From Hymenobacter sp. 5317J-9 (GTDB lineage Bacteria; Bacteroidota; Bacteroidia; Cytophagales; Hymenobacteraceae), in NCBI RefSeq assembly GCF_022921075.1, contig NZ_CP095050.1, forward strand, positions 1,116,001-1,180,000: a DNA stretch of 64,000 bases, written 5' to 3'. Below the pieces are notes generated by a model, which ran no database searches, had not been told where the DNA came from, and saw only the letters and a list, made by a program, of their open reading frames with translations. Positions within the stretch are counted from its first letter, which is position 1; every line of letters starts with the position of its first letter. Below are positions 42,337 through 50,719 of this stretch, in pieces. The position numbers and the translations under genes were made by a program.

Positions 42337-43491
42337 CTATTCGCCGGCCAGCAGTTGGGCCACTCGCCAGCCCGTGCCGGCGCCCATGGCCACGCCCATG
42401 CCGTTGCAGCGCACGGCCGCCAGCAGCCCCGGCCGCGCCCATTCCACAAGGGGCGCCAGCGCCGGCCCAAAACCCATCACCCCGCTCCACCGAAAGTCGA
42501 TGCGCGGCCGCCGGCCCGGCACGATGACTTCGTGCAGCAGGTTTTCCAGATAGGCCTGTACCGGTTCGGTGAGTCCCGGCGCCGTGGTGGCTTCGGCCGC
42601 AAAATCAAGGTTGCGGCCCCCACCCAGTAGGATGCGGTGGTCGGGCAGCTGGCGGAAATAGGCGTAGCCGTGGTCGTAGTGAAACGTGCCCGGCAATGCG
42701 ACCGTGGGCAGCGGCTCCGTCACCAGCACCTGGCCCCGGCCGGGTGCCACGGCCACGCCGGGCAGTAGTTCGCTGGCAAAAGCGTTGGTGGCCAGCAGTA
42801 CCTTCCCGGCTACCACAGTCGCGCCGTTGCTCAGCTGCAACAGCTGCCCGGTTGTTGCAGCTTCAATAGACTCCACTGCGCAGTTGGTAAGCACCGGCAC
42901 ATCGGCGGCCCAAGCGCGAGCCAGCAGGGCGCGCATCATACGGCCGGCATCGAGGCTGCCTTCGTGCTCGTTTTTGAGGAGCGTGCCCACGCCCCCGAAA
43001 CCGAAGCGGCCCGCTTCGGCACTGGCATCGCGAAAGGTGCGAGCGTGGCCCACCACCGGCGCCAGCAGTGCATTGAAGTAGTCGATTTTGTCGCGGCATT
43101 CCGCTGCCAGTTCAGCTTCTTCGTGCCGGAATAGCTCGTAGCCGCCTACCGGCTGGTAATCGAGTGCGGCATCGCTCAGCAGCTCGCGCAGCCGAGCCAG
43201 TCCTTCGCAGCGGGCGGCCACCGCGGCCTGCAAATCGCCGCGCTTTTCCTGCTCTATCAACTCCGAAATTGACCCGAAGCAGGCAAAGCCGGCATTTTTA
43301 GTCGAAGCGCCGCTGGGCAAAGCTCCGCGCTCTAGCACCACCACGTGCCAGTGGGGGCGCCGCTGCTTCAGATACAGGGCCGCCGTGAGCCCCACCAGTC
43401 CCGCGCCGATGATGGCCATGTCGGCCGGGCCGAAAAAGGATTGATGCTCCCAGTAGGAAAATCGGTGCTTGGTCGTTGGTGCTTGGTGCAT
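42337..43491 (-). CDS. FAD-dependent oxidoreductase, DAO family
   Basis: A 384-residue D-amino-acid-oxidase-type flavoprotein. FAD binding: MAIIGAGLVGLTAALYL, then VVVLERG; SGASTKNAGFACFGS is the typical second FAD contact. The C-terminal IDFRWSGVMGFGPALAPLVE and CNGMGVAMGAGTGWRVAQLL close the FAD site. Substrates of this family are secondary or primary amines such as glycine, sarcosine or D-amino acids; which one is unclear. The first eleven codons (MHQAPTTKHRF) come from a palindromic repeat, so the true start could also be further in. It follows rocD on the same strand. Confidence 0.88.
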   Translation of the reverse strand: MHQAPTTKHRFSYWEHQSFFGPADMAIIGAGLVGLTAALYLKQRRPHWHVVVLERGALPSGASTKNAGFACFGSISELIEQEKRGDLQAAVAARCEGLARLRELLSDAALDYQPVGGYELFRHEEAELAAECRDKIDYFNALLAPVVGHARTFRDASAEAGRFGFGGVGTLLKNEHEGSLDAGRMMRALLARAWAADVPVLTNCAVESIEAATTGQLLQLSNGATVVAGKVLLATNAFASELLPGVAVAPGRGQVLVTEPLPTVALPGTFHYDHGYAYFRQLPDHRILLGGGRNLDFAAEATTAPGLTEPVQAYLENLLHEVIVPGRRPRIDFRWSGVMGFGPALAPLVEWARPGLLAAVRCNGMGVAMGAGTGWRVAQLLAGE

Positions 43492-43571
43492 GGCTCGATT
43501 ATCTCACAAAAGACTTGCTGCAAGTCGACATTCCAGCAGAAGCCAAGCACCAAGCACCGCCAACCAAGCAC
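43466..43571. repeat. Imperfect inverted repeat that includes the start of the FAD oxidoreductase gene
   Basis: TGCTTGGT..GTTGGTGCTTGGTG at about 43466-43488 is inverted at about 43548-43571 (CACCAAGCACC..CCAACCAAGCA), with a small mismatched centre in each arm. It fills the gap between rocD and the oxidoreductase gene: the outer ends reach the rocD stop codon and lie next to the oxidoreductase start codon. Confidence 0.75.
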
Positions 43572-44824
43572 TAAAAAGCCAATATCACTTCCTCAATCAC
43601 GTCGCAGGCCTCGTGCAATTGCGCTTCGGTAATCACCAGCGGCGGAGCGAAGCGAATGATGTCGCCGTGCGTGGGCTTGGCCAGCACGCCGCGCTCCATC
43701 AGGGTCACGCACACGTCCCAGGCCGTGCGGCCGTCGTCGGTGGGGTTGATGACCACGGCATTGAGCAGGCCTTTGCCGCGCACCAGGTCCACCAGTTCCG
43801 GCCGCTGGGCCTGCACCCGGCGCATGCGCTCGCGGAAGATTTCGCCCAGTCGAGCCGCGTTGTCAATCAGCTTTTCGTCGAGCAACACGTCCAGCGCCGC
43901 GCGCATCACGGCGCATGCCAGCGGGTTGCCACCAAAGGTGGACCCGTGCTGCCCGGGCTGAATGGTAAGCATAATCTGGTCATCGGCCAGCACTGCCGAT
44001 ACCGGCAGCACACCGCCGCTCAGGGCCTTGCCCAGGATGAGGATGTCGGCGTGCACGTCCTCGTAGTCGCAGGCCAATAACCTGCCGGTGCGGCCCAGTC
44101 CGGTCTGAATTTCATCGGCAATGAACAGCACATGGTGGGCCTTGCAAATTGCTGCGGCCTTGGCTAGGTAGCCCGCCGAAGGCACCATCACGCCTGCTTC
44201 GCCCTGAATGGGCTCCACCATGAAGGCGCACACGTGCGGTTCCTTCACGGCTTCTTCCAGAGCCTCCAGGTCGTCGTAGGGCACTACCTGGTAGCCGGGC
44301 ATGTAGGGCCCGAAGCCGCCCGTGCTGTCGCCGTCGGTGCTGAAGGAGATAATGCCCGTGGTGCGGCCATGGAAGTTGTGCTCGGCCACAATGATACGGG
44401 CCTGGTTGGGCGCAATGCCTTTTTCCTGGTAGCCCCATTTGCGGGCCAGCTTCAGGGCAGTTTCCACGGCTTCGGCGCCGGAGTTCATCAGCAGCGCCTT
44501 GTCGTAGCCAAACAGCTCGCAGAGCTGCTTTTCAGCCTCGCCTAACTGGTCGTTAAAAAAAGCCCGCGACGTGAGCGTGAGCTGCTGCGCCTGCTTGGTA
44601 AGGGCCCCGATGATGCGTGGGTGGCAGTGCCCTTGGTTCACAGCCGAGTAGGCCGAGAGAAAATCGTAGTAGTGCTTGCCGTCGACGTCCCACAAATGCA
44701 CCCCTTCGCCCCGGGCCAGCACCACGGGCAGCGGGTGGTAGTTGTGGGCGCCGTACTGGTCTTCAAGCTGCATAAGCTGCTCGGCGCGGCTGGACGTGGC
44801 AGTGGGGGAGTCGGGGCTGTGCAT
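43571..44824 (-). CDS. rocD: Ornithine aminotransferase
   Basis: A 417-residue PLP enzyme moving the delta-amino group of ornithine to 2-oxoglutarate. Clear elements: [53 protein letters not shown], the PLP-interacting Asp in [14 protein letters not shown] (237-240) and the Schiff-base Lys266 in [15 protein letters not shown], then [14 protein letters not shown]. The start MHSPDSP at 44824 fits the family N-terminus. It links arginine/proline and glutamate metabolism. The downstream oxidoreductase may share the transcript. Confidence 0.96.
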   Translation of the reverse strand: MHSPDSPTATSSRAEQLMQLEDQYGAHNYHPLPVVLARGEGVHLWDVDGKHYYDFLSAYSAVNQGHCHPRIIGALTKQAQQLTLTSRAFFNDQLGEAEKQLCELFGYDKALLMNSGAEAVETALKLARKWGYQEKGIAPNQARIIVAEHNFHGRTTGIISFSTDGDSTGGFGPYMPGYQVVPYDDLEALEEAVKEPHVCAFMVEPIQGEAGVMVPSAGYLAKAAAICKAHHVLFIADEIQTGLGRTGRLLACDYEDVHADILILGKALSGGVLPVSAVLADDQIMLTIQPGQHGSTFGGNPLACAVMRAALDVLLDEKLIDNAARLGEIFRERMRRVQAQRPELVDLVRGKGLLNAVVINPTDDGRTAWDVCVTLMERGVLAKPTHGDIIRFAPPLVITEAQLHEACDVIEEVILAF

Positions 44825-44888
44825 ACGGTGTGGGCGGGAATATTGGTGAACCCACGAAAGTACGTTTTTCTGCCCTGTCTGGCCGACT

Positions 44889-45389
44889 TTAGCGCAGCGG
44901 CAGGCTCTCCAGCTGCCGCGAGGTATCGATGTAGCGGCCCACGTAGTTGCCTTCCTCGCGGCCGCTGGCGCGCAACAGCGTCCAGTCCACCACGGCGGTT
45001 TCGGGGAAGCTGATGGGCACGGGCTCGGCCGGGCTGGCGGCGTCGGGCAGCAGCAGGGCCTGCACGGTGTTGCCATGCCATCCCAGCACCCGCGCCGACG
45101 CCTGCCGGAAGCTGGTGTCCGTCGCAATCACGCGCACCGAGAGCAGGAACTGGTCGCCGGTGGGCAGGCCAGCCAGAAACTTCTTCTTTGCCTGGGGCAG
45201 CGTGCGCAGGGCCTCCCGCATGGGGTCGGCCAGGGCGGTTTCGTCGCGGGTCAGGGCGGGGCGCACCCCGGCCGGGGCGGTGGCGGCCGTCAGCACTACC
45301 GGCGGGGTGGTTTGGGCCTGCAGCAGGCCGCTGTGGGCCATGCCGGCTGCCAAGATGAAGAGCAGCGTCCGGCAAAAAGGTGTTTTCAT
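44889..45389 (-). CDS. Exported protein, DUF2314-like
   Basis: A 166-residue protein with a signal peptide ([20 protein letters not shown]...QAQ). The mature part has [34 protein letters not shown] and, near the end, [23 protein letters not shown], which resembles the DUF2314 pattern (a DW followed by an x-G-x-Y strand). This match is by eye and tentative. Role unknown. It is encoded just before rocD on the same strand with a 64-base gap. Confidence 0.65.
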   Translation of the reverse strand: MKTPFCRTLLFILAAGMAHSGLLQAQTTPPVVLTAATAPAGVRPALTRDETALADPMREALRTLPQAKKKFLAGLPTGDQFLLSVRVIATDTSFRQASARVLGWHGNTVQALLLPDAASPAEPVPISFPETAVVDWTLLRASGREEGNYVGRYIDTSRQLESLPLR

Positions 45390-45401
45390 AGGAAATAATA
45401 G

Positions 45402-45653
<252 letters not shown>

Positions 45654-45664
45654 GGGCCGGGGGC

Positions 45665-45695
45665 TTGGTGAATGCCAGACTTTTGCCGATATTTG
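45665..45695 (+). promoter_or_regulatory. Bacteroidota-type promoter for rpmB
   Basis: TTG (45665-45667), 20 bases, then GATATTTG (45688-45695), one mismatch to TAnnTTTG, 43 bases before the rpmB ATG. Confidence 0.5.
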
Positions 45696-45738
45696 CGGCC
45701 CGTTTCCCTGCTTAGTAACTAATTAACCCTCCGATATC

Positions 45739-45978
45739 ATGGCCCGTGTTTGTGATTTGACCGGCAAGCGTACCCGCGTTGGTAACAACGTTTCGCACGC
45801 TAACAACAAGACCAAGCGCAAGTTCTACCCGAACCTGCAGAAAAAGCGCTTCTACGTGCCCGAGCAAGACGCCTGGGTTACCCTGAAAGTAGCTACCTCC
45901 ACCATCCGCACCATCAACAAGAACGGCATCATGGCCACCTTGAAGAAGGCCAAGGAGCAGGGCTTCATCGTTTACTAG
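45739..45978 (+). CDS. rpmB: 50S ribosomal protein L28
   Basis: A 79-residue L28. The N-terminus [27 protein letters not shown] and the C-terminal [22 protein letters not shown] are typical. Length is usual for Bacteroidota. It lacks the zinc-binding Cys pairs of some other L28 proteins (only Cys5). It is transcribed alone and ends at a long hairpin. Confidence 0.98.
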   Translation: MARVCDLTGKRTRVGNNVSHANNKTKRKFYPNLQKKRFYVPEQDAWVTLKVATSTIRTINKNGIMATLKKAKEQGFIVY

Positions 45979-46071
45979 ATTGTAGTAAGCAGTAATTAGA
46001 GTTTGGGAAGAAGTAACGGTTGCCCCGGCGTCCGGCCCTTTTTCCTGGGACTCTTTACACATTACTCAACT

Positions 46072-46122
46072 AAAGCCAGCGCCGATACATTGCCTCTGAG
46101 GCAACGTATCGGCGCTGGCTTT
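46072..46122 (+). terminator. Hairpin after rpmB
   Basis: 25-base arms with a single mismatch and a 1-base formal loop (46072-46096 and 46098-46122), ending GGCTTTGT. A near-perfect 51-base palindrome that likely ends rpmB transcription. Confidence 0.8.
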
Positions 46123-46172
46123 GTCTGTTGGCGGCTACCTTGCACTACGGCTTGGTTTTCCTTTAACGGTTG

Positions 46173-47879
46173 ATGAATATGTGGCCCTACCTCGACGCTA
46201 CCTTCCTTTCGCCGCTGCGATTGCGGCGCGCTACTTCGCTGCTGGCCCTGGGTAGCCTGGGGCTGGCCAGCTTGCCGGCGGCGGCCCAGCAGCCCGCCTC
46301 GGTGCCCGAGCCCCTCACGGCCAGCGAGGCACCCGCCCGGCCCAGCGATTTTTTGTCGCCTGCGTTCCATAAGCAGCGCCGCGAGCTGCTGCGGGCGCAG
46401 CTGCCGGCCGGTAGCGTGGCCGTGGTGTTTGCCGCCCCCGTGCGCAACCGCGCCAACGACGTCGACTACGTTTATCATCAAAACCCCGATTTCCATTACC
46501 TCACCGGCTACGAAGAGCCCGACGCCGTGCTGCTGCTCTTCAAGGAGCCGCGCACCGTGGGTGGCCAGCCGGGTGTGACCGAAGCGCTGTTTACGCAGCC
46601 CCGCAACCCCGCCCGCGAGCAATGGACCGGCCGCCGCCTGGGTGCGGCCGGGGCCAAAGGCCAGCTCCAACTGCAATTCGCCGCCGACAACAAAGATTTC
46701 GGCGCTGCCGGCATCAAGTGGGGCGATTTCGACAGGGTTCTGTTTGATAACCTGCCCACCGACACCCGCGACGATGCCCGCAACCCGGCCGACCTGCACA
46801 ACTTGGTGGCCACGTTTCGTCAGCAGGCCGGCCTGCCCGCCGACTACAACCCGGCCATCAGCGAATGGGAGACCACCGTGCGGCGCTACGGGCTGACGCG
46901 CTCTAAAGGCTTTGCCGAATTCCTGGCCGGCCAGGTAAAGGAAAACCCCGGACTGGCAAAATCGGCGCTGCTGCGCGATTACATCGCCGCCCCCACCGAT
47001 GCTGCCCGCAAAACTGCCATTGAGGCCCACCCGCCCGGCCGCCTCGACGACGCCACGCTGGGCGAGAAGCTCGACGAACTGCGCGCCGTCAAAACCCCCG
47101 AAGAGCTGGCCTTGCTGCGCCGCGCCATCCGCATCAGTGCCCAGGGCCAGCGCGAGGTGATGAAATTACTGCGCCCCGAGATGGGTGAGATGGAAGTGCA
47201 GGGCCTGCACGAATACGTGTATCGCCGCTACGGCGCCGAGTTTCAGGGCTACCCCAGCATCGTGGGCGGCGGTGCCAACGGCTGCATCCTGCATTACGAA
47301 ACCAACGACCGCCAGCGCCTCGACAACGACCTTGTGCTGATGGACTGCGGCGCCGAATACCACGGCTACTCTGCCGACGTGACGCGCACCGCGCCGCCTT
47401 CGGGCAAGTTCAGCCCCGCCCAGCGCCAGATTTACGAGCTGGTGCTGGCCGCTCAAGAAGCAGGGTTTGCCGCCTGCAAGCCAGGCGCTGCCTTCGACGC
47501 GCCCAACAAAGCCACGCAGGACGTGGTGGCCGCCGGCCTGCAAAAGCTTGGCATCATCAAGAAAAAGGAGGATTTCCGTCAGTACTACCCGCACGGCGCC
47601 AGCCACTACCTGGGCCTCGACGTGCACGACCGCGGCGGCTACGGCCCGCTTGCGCCCGGCAACGTCATCACCGTGGAGCCCGGCATCTACATCCCCGCTG
47701 GCTCGCCCTGCGACCCCAAGTGGTGGAACATCGGCGTGCGCATCGAAGACGACGCCCTGATTACGGCCACCGGCTACGAGAATCTGTCGGCCGAAGCGCC
47801 CCGTACCGTGGCCGACATCGAGAAATTGATGGCTGAGCCCAGCGCTCTGGAAGGGTTTAAGCTGCCGGACTTGCGGTAG
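46173..47879 (+). CDS. Aminopeptidase P family protein (M24), exported
   Basis: About 568 residues. A signal peptide (ending PAAAQ) is followed by the AMP_N domain (FLSPAFHKQRRELLRAQL, FHYLTGYEEPDAVLLL) and the pita-bread M24 catalytic domain: LVLMDCGAEYHGYSADVTRT gives two Asp ligands, HGASHYLGLDVHD a His, VEPGIYI and IGVRIEDDALIT two Glu. It should cut N-terminal Xaa-Pro bonds, here probably in the periplasm. ATG at 46173 is preferred over TTG at 46170. Confidence 0.93.
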   Translation: MNMWPYLDATFLSPLRLRRATSLLALGSLGLASLPAAAQQPASVPEPLTASEAPARPSDFLSPAFHKQRRELLRAQLPAGSVAVVFAAPVRNRANDVDYVYHQNPDFHYLTGYEEPDAVLLLFKEPRTVGGQPGVTEALFTQPRNPAREQWTGRRLGAAGAKGQLQLQFAADNKDFGAAGIKWGDFDRVLFDNLPTDTRDDARNPADLHNLVATFRQQAGLPADYNPAISEWETTVRRYGLTRSKGFAEFLAGQVKENPGLAKSALLRDYIAAPTDAARKTAIEAHPPGRLDDATLGEKLDELRAVKTPEELALLRRAIRISAQGQREVMKLLRPEMGEMEVQGLHEYVYRRYGAEFQGYPSIVGGGANGCILHYETNDRQRLDNDLVLMDCGAEYHGYSADVTRTAPPSGKFSPAQRQIYELVLAAQEAGFAACKPGAAFDAPNKATQDVVAAGLQKLGIIKKKEDFRQYYPHGASHYLGLDVHDRGGYGPLAPGNVITVEPGIYIPAGSPCDPKWWNIGVRIEDDALITATGYENLSAEAPRTVADIEKLMAEPSALEGFKLPDLR

Positions 47880-47983
47880 GAACGCGGCACGGCGCGTGCT
47901 GTCCGAGCGACAACTGCCAGGAGCCGGTTGGATGCGGCCGCTAAGCGCCATGGCACGTTCCTACCAGTTTTATGCTTAACCCA

Positions 47984-48013
47984 TTGCGTTTTCCAAAAAG
48001 ACCCGTACCTTTG
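47984..48013 (+). promoter_or_regulatory. Bacteroidota-type promoter for rpmG
   Basis: TTG (47984-47986), exactly 19 bases, TACCTTTG (48006-48013): a full match to the consensus, 35 bases before the rpmG ATG. Confidence 0.75.
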
Positions 48014-48048
48014 CAGTCCTAAAATTAAAAACATACACCCCCGTCGAG

Positions 48049-48231
48049 ATGGCCAAGAAAGGAAACCGGGTGCAGGTTATCATGGAATGCACCGAGCATA
48101 AAAACTCGGGGATGCCGGGCACCTCGCGCTACATCACCACCAAGAACCGCAAGAACACCCCTGAGCGCATCGAGTTGAAGAAATTCAACCCCATCCTCAA
48201 GAAAATGACCGTTCACAAGGAAATTAAATAA
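48049..48231 (+). CDS. rpmG: 50S ribosomal protein L33
   Basis: A 60-residue L33: [48 protein letters not shown]. The Cys pairs of zinc-binding L33 proteins are missing (only Cys14), the zinc-free form. It is followed after 8 bases by the DUF4295 gene; the two form one transcript. Confidence 0.97.
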   Translation: MAKKGNRVQVIMECTEHKNSGMPGTSRYITTKNRKNTPERIELKKFNPILKKMTVHKEIK

Positions 48232-48239
48232 CCTGAACA

Positions 48240-48404
48240 ATGGCTAAGAAAGTAGTAGCAACTCTGAAAACCACAGAGAACGCCAAGAACTGGGCTAAGG
48301 TGATTCGTGCCGTGAAATCGGAGAAAACCGGTGCTTACACCTTCAAGGAAGAAATGGTGCTCCTCGACAAAGTGCAGGAATACCTCGCCACCGGCAACAA
48401 GTAA
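48240..48404 (+). CDS. DUF4295 family protein
   Basis: A 54-residue basic protein: MAKKVVATLKTTENAKNWAKVIRAVKSEKTGAYTFKEEMVLLDKVQEYLATGNK. This small family is found in Bacteroidota between rpmG and ftsY, as here, and is likely a ribosome-associated protein, which is inference from context and charge. It starts 8 bases after the rpmG stop. A terminator hairpin follows. Confidence 0.9.
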   Translation: MAKKVVATLKTTENAKNWAKVIRAVKSEKTGAYTFKEEMVLLDKVQEYLATGNK

Positions 48405-48435
48405 TTGTTTGCCAGCTTCGGCTTCGCAAGAATTT

Positions 48436-48463
48436 AAAAAGTCCCACCTTCGTGGGACTTTTT
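48436..48463 (+). terminator. Factor-independent terminator after the DUF4295 gene
   Basis: AAAAAGTCCCAC, CTTC loop, GTGGGACTTTTT. It lies before ftsY and should reduce read-through from the ribosomal genes. Confidence 0.88.
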
Positions 48464-48499
48464 GCGTGTAGGGGTAGTATTCCCCACTTTCATTTCCCT

Positions 48500-49471
48500 A
48501 TGGGTCTCTTCGATTTTTTCAAAAAGGACAAGGAAACGCCAGCTCAACAAGCGTCGTTGGACGCGGGCCTGGAGAAAACCAAAACCAATTTCTTCGAGCA
48601 GCTGAGCAAAGCCGTGGTGGGCAAAAGCAGCGTGGACGAGGCCGTGCTCGACGACCTGGAAAACCTGCTGGTGCACGCCGACGTGGGCATTGAAACCACG
48701 GTGAAAGTCATCGACCGCATCGAGGCCCGCGTGGCCCGCGACAAGTACGTGAGCACCGGCGAGCTCGACCGCATCCTGCGCGAAGAAATCGCGGCCCTGC
48801 TGGAAGACAATAAGTCCGGCTCGATGGCCGTGCTCGACAGCGCGGGCAGCACTGGTCAGCCCTACGTCATCATGGTAGTGGGCGTGAACGGCGTGGGCAA
48901 AACCACAACCATCGGCAAGCTGGCCCACCGCTTTCACTCGGCGGGCAAAAAGGTGGTGCTGGGCGCCGCCGATACCTTCCGGGCCGCGGCCGTAGACCAG
49001 CTCATCATCTGGGGCCAGCGCGTGGGCGTGCCCGTGGTGAGCCACGGCATGAACACCGACCCGGCCTCCGTGGCCTTCGACGCCGTGAAAAAAGGCGTGG
49101 AAATGAACGCCGACGTGGTCATCATCGACACGGCCGGCCGCCTGCACAACAAGGTGAACCTGATGAACGAGCTGAGCAAAATCAAGCGCGTGATGCAGAA
49201 GATGATTCCCGACGCGCCGCATGAGGTGCTACTGGTGCTGGACGGCAGCACCGGCCAGAATGCCTTCCTGCAAGCCAAGGAGTTCACCAAAGCCACCGAA
49301 GTCACGGCCCTGGCCATCACCAAGCTCGACGGGACGGCCCGCGGCGGCGTGGTCATCGGCATTTCGGACCAGTTCAGCATTCCGGTTCGTTACATCGGGG
49401 TGGGGGAGAAGATGACCGATTTGCAGCTGTTTGACCGGCACACGTTCGTGAATTCGCTGTTCAAGAAATAA
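48500..49471 (+). CDS. ftsY: Signal recognition particle receptor FtsY
   Basis: A 323-residue SRP GTPase that receives ribosome-nascent-chain complexes at the inner membrane. The start MGLFDFFKKDKETPA is the family opening; the acidic A domain is very short. The N domain is followed by the G domain: VGVNGVGKTTTIGKLA (P loop), AADTFRAAAVDQL, DTAGRLHNK, TKLDGTARGG, and the C-terminal GVGEKMTDLQLFD. All GTPase motifs are intact. Confidence 0.98.
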   Translation: MGLFDFFKKDKETPAQQASLDAGLEKTKTNFFEQLSKAVVGKSSVDEAVLDDLENLLVHADVGIETTVKVIDRIEARVARDKYVSTGELDRILREEIAALLEDNKSGSMAVLDSAGSTGQPYVIMVVGVNGVGKTTTIGKLAHRFHSAGKKVVLGAADTFRAAAVDQLIIWGQRVGVPVVSHGMNTDPASVAFDAVKKGVEMNADVVIIDTAGRLHNKVNLMNELSKIKRVMQKMIPDAPHEVLLVLDGSTGQNAFLQAKEFTKATEVTALAITKLDGTARGGVVIGISDQFSIPVRYIGVGEKMTDLQLFDRHTFVNSLFKK

Positions 49472-49609
49472 GCACGGCCGTGATGCGTTGGGCAACCGGC
49501 GAACCAACAATGCCGGTGTTTGCATTAGGAGAACACCGGCAGCGCCGTGACGCTGTCGCCGTTGCGGGTTGTTCTCCGTCTTCATCAATGTTTTAACTGT
49601 TGTCTCACT

Positions 49610-50059
49610 ATGCGCACTTTATTGCTTCCCTTGGCCCTTGGCTTCGGACTGTTGGTGGCCGCGTGCGGCAGCAAAAACGACGAGCAGCCGCTCATCCCCA
49701 ATGCCCCGGTCAACCTCAGCCTGACGCTTACCAACCAGGAGTACGTGCGGCTGCGCTTCGATAATGGTGCCGTGATGCTGCCGGTGAAAGGCCCGGCCGG
49801 CGTCGGTGGCGTGAAGGGCGTGATTGTGGTGCGGCAAAGCGCCAGCAATTACCTGGCCTTCGAGCGCAACTGCCCTTACCGGCCCTACGACGCCTGCGCC
49901 ACGGTGAGCCTCGACCGTAATTCGGGCTTGTTTATGCGGGATTCGTGCTGCAGTTCGCAATTTGATTTGCGCGGCCAGCCCACCGGCGGACCCAACACCC
50001 GACCACTTAAACAATACAGTGTCAGCCTGCAAGGCAATATTCTCAACGTGACCAACTAA
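49610..50059 (+). CDS. Lipoprotein with a degenerate Rieske-like fold
   Basis: A 149-residue protein. MRTLLLPLALGFGLLVAACGSK carries a good lipobox (VAAC). The mature part has VIVVRQSASNYLAFERNCPYRPYDACATVSL and later MRDSCCSSQFDLRGQPTGGPNTRPLKQYSV. The layout, with a first and a second loop separated by about 30 residues and the PLKQYSVxxxGN ending, is like a Rieske domain, but the CxH and CxxH cluster ligands are missing (CPYRP and CCSSQFD instead). It probably keeps the fold without the [2Fe-2S] cluster. Confidence 0.7.
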   Translation: MRTLLLPLALGFGLLVAACGSKNDEQPLIPNAPVNLSLTLTNQEYVRLRFDNGAVMLPVKGPAGVGGVKGVIVVRQSASNYLAFERNCPYRPYDACATVSLDRNSGLFMRDSCCSSQFDLRGQPTGGPNTRPLKQYSVSLQGNILNVTN

Positions 50060-50098
50060 CATTGTCGCGCATTTTCTTGAATTTTTTTTGCGACAGAC

Positions 50099-50129
50099 TT
50101 GCGCCAATTTAGAGAAAGTCGTAGGTTTG
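50099..50129 (+). promoter_or_regulatory. Bacteroidota-type promoter for tRNA-Asn
   Basis: TTG (50099-50101), 20 bases, TAGGTTTG (50122-50129). The tRNA begins 41 bases downstream. Confidence 0.65.
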
Positions 50130-50169
50130 CAGTCCGAAACAACAACAACCGGGTTTCGGGCATGAAAAT

Positions 50170-50243
50170 GCTTCCTTAGCTCAGCCGGTTAGAGCATCTG
50201 ACTGTTAATCAGAGGGTCCCTGGTTCGAGCCCAGGAGGGAGCG
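50170..50243 (+). tRNA. tRNA-Asn (anticodon GTT)
   Basis: A 74-base tRNA without encoded CCA. Acceptor stem GCTTCCT/AGGGAGC (7 pairs, one G:T), D arm GCTC...GAGC, anticodon stem TCTGA/TCAGA with loop CTGTTAA giving anticodon GTT, T arm CCTGG/CCAGG with TTCGAGC loop, discriminator G at 50243. Confidence 0.97.
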
Positions 50244-50247
50244 CTAC

Positions 50248-50284
50248 AAGGCCACTTACGATACCGTGAGTGGCCTTTTTCTTT
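50248..50284 (+). terminator. Terminator after tRNA-Asn
   Basis: AAGGCCACTTACG, 4-base loop, CGTGAGTGGCCTT followed by TTT C TTTTT: hairpin with T-run 5 bases after the tRNA. Confidence 0.85.
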
Positions 50285-50719
50285 TTGGTTCTTGGCGTGG
50301 TGGATTGCGGCCAAAGCCTTTACCAGGTTTGGGCTGATGGTGCGAACGGCAGGGTGCCTTCGAAAACAATTCGGTGGGTTGGCTTCTTAAATTAGAGTGC
50401 AGTTCGTGCACGGGCGGCCAATGTGCCTGCTGCGTGAAAAACCATGATAAGGGCCAGACCGGTGGGTTTCTGAGGAGAGTGCGCTTACGTCGGCGGCATG
50501 CTTCGATGAAGGTTTTGCCCATCACTTTCTTCGGGGGCTACGTATTCATGAAGGGGCCGGGCTCTTACATAGACCGTTTGAGCCGCGTACAAGCCGCCCG
50601 AACCCGGTGCCGGTGCGAGCCGGGGCATTGGGTTTCCCGCGGGCAGCGGCCCTGCCGATTTTTACTTTTTTACTCCTTCGGGACTTTCTGCGCGCGTGGC
50701 TTCGCAAGCCAATCTGCTT
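50285..50719. other. Gene-free stretch before otsAB
   Basis: About 435 bases. A 170-codon frame overlaps the start of otsAB in another frame and has no family character. No clear promoter pair or hairpin was found; a weak TACTTTTT lies about 50 bases before the otsAB ATG. Confidence 0.45.

Noticed and set aside
48049..49471. rpmG, DUF4295 and ftsY as a single uninterrupted operon
   Set aside because: A clean factor-independent terminator lies between the DUF4295 gene and ftsY, so at least part of the transcripts must end there.
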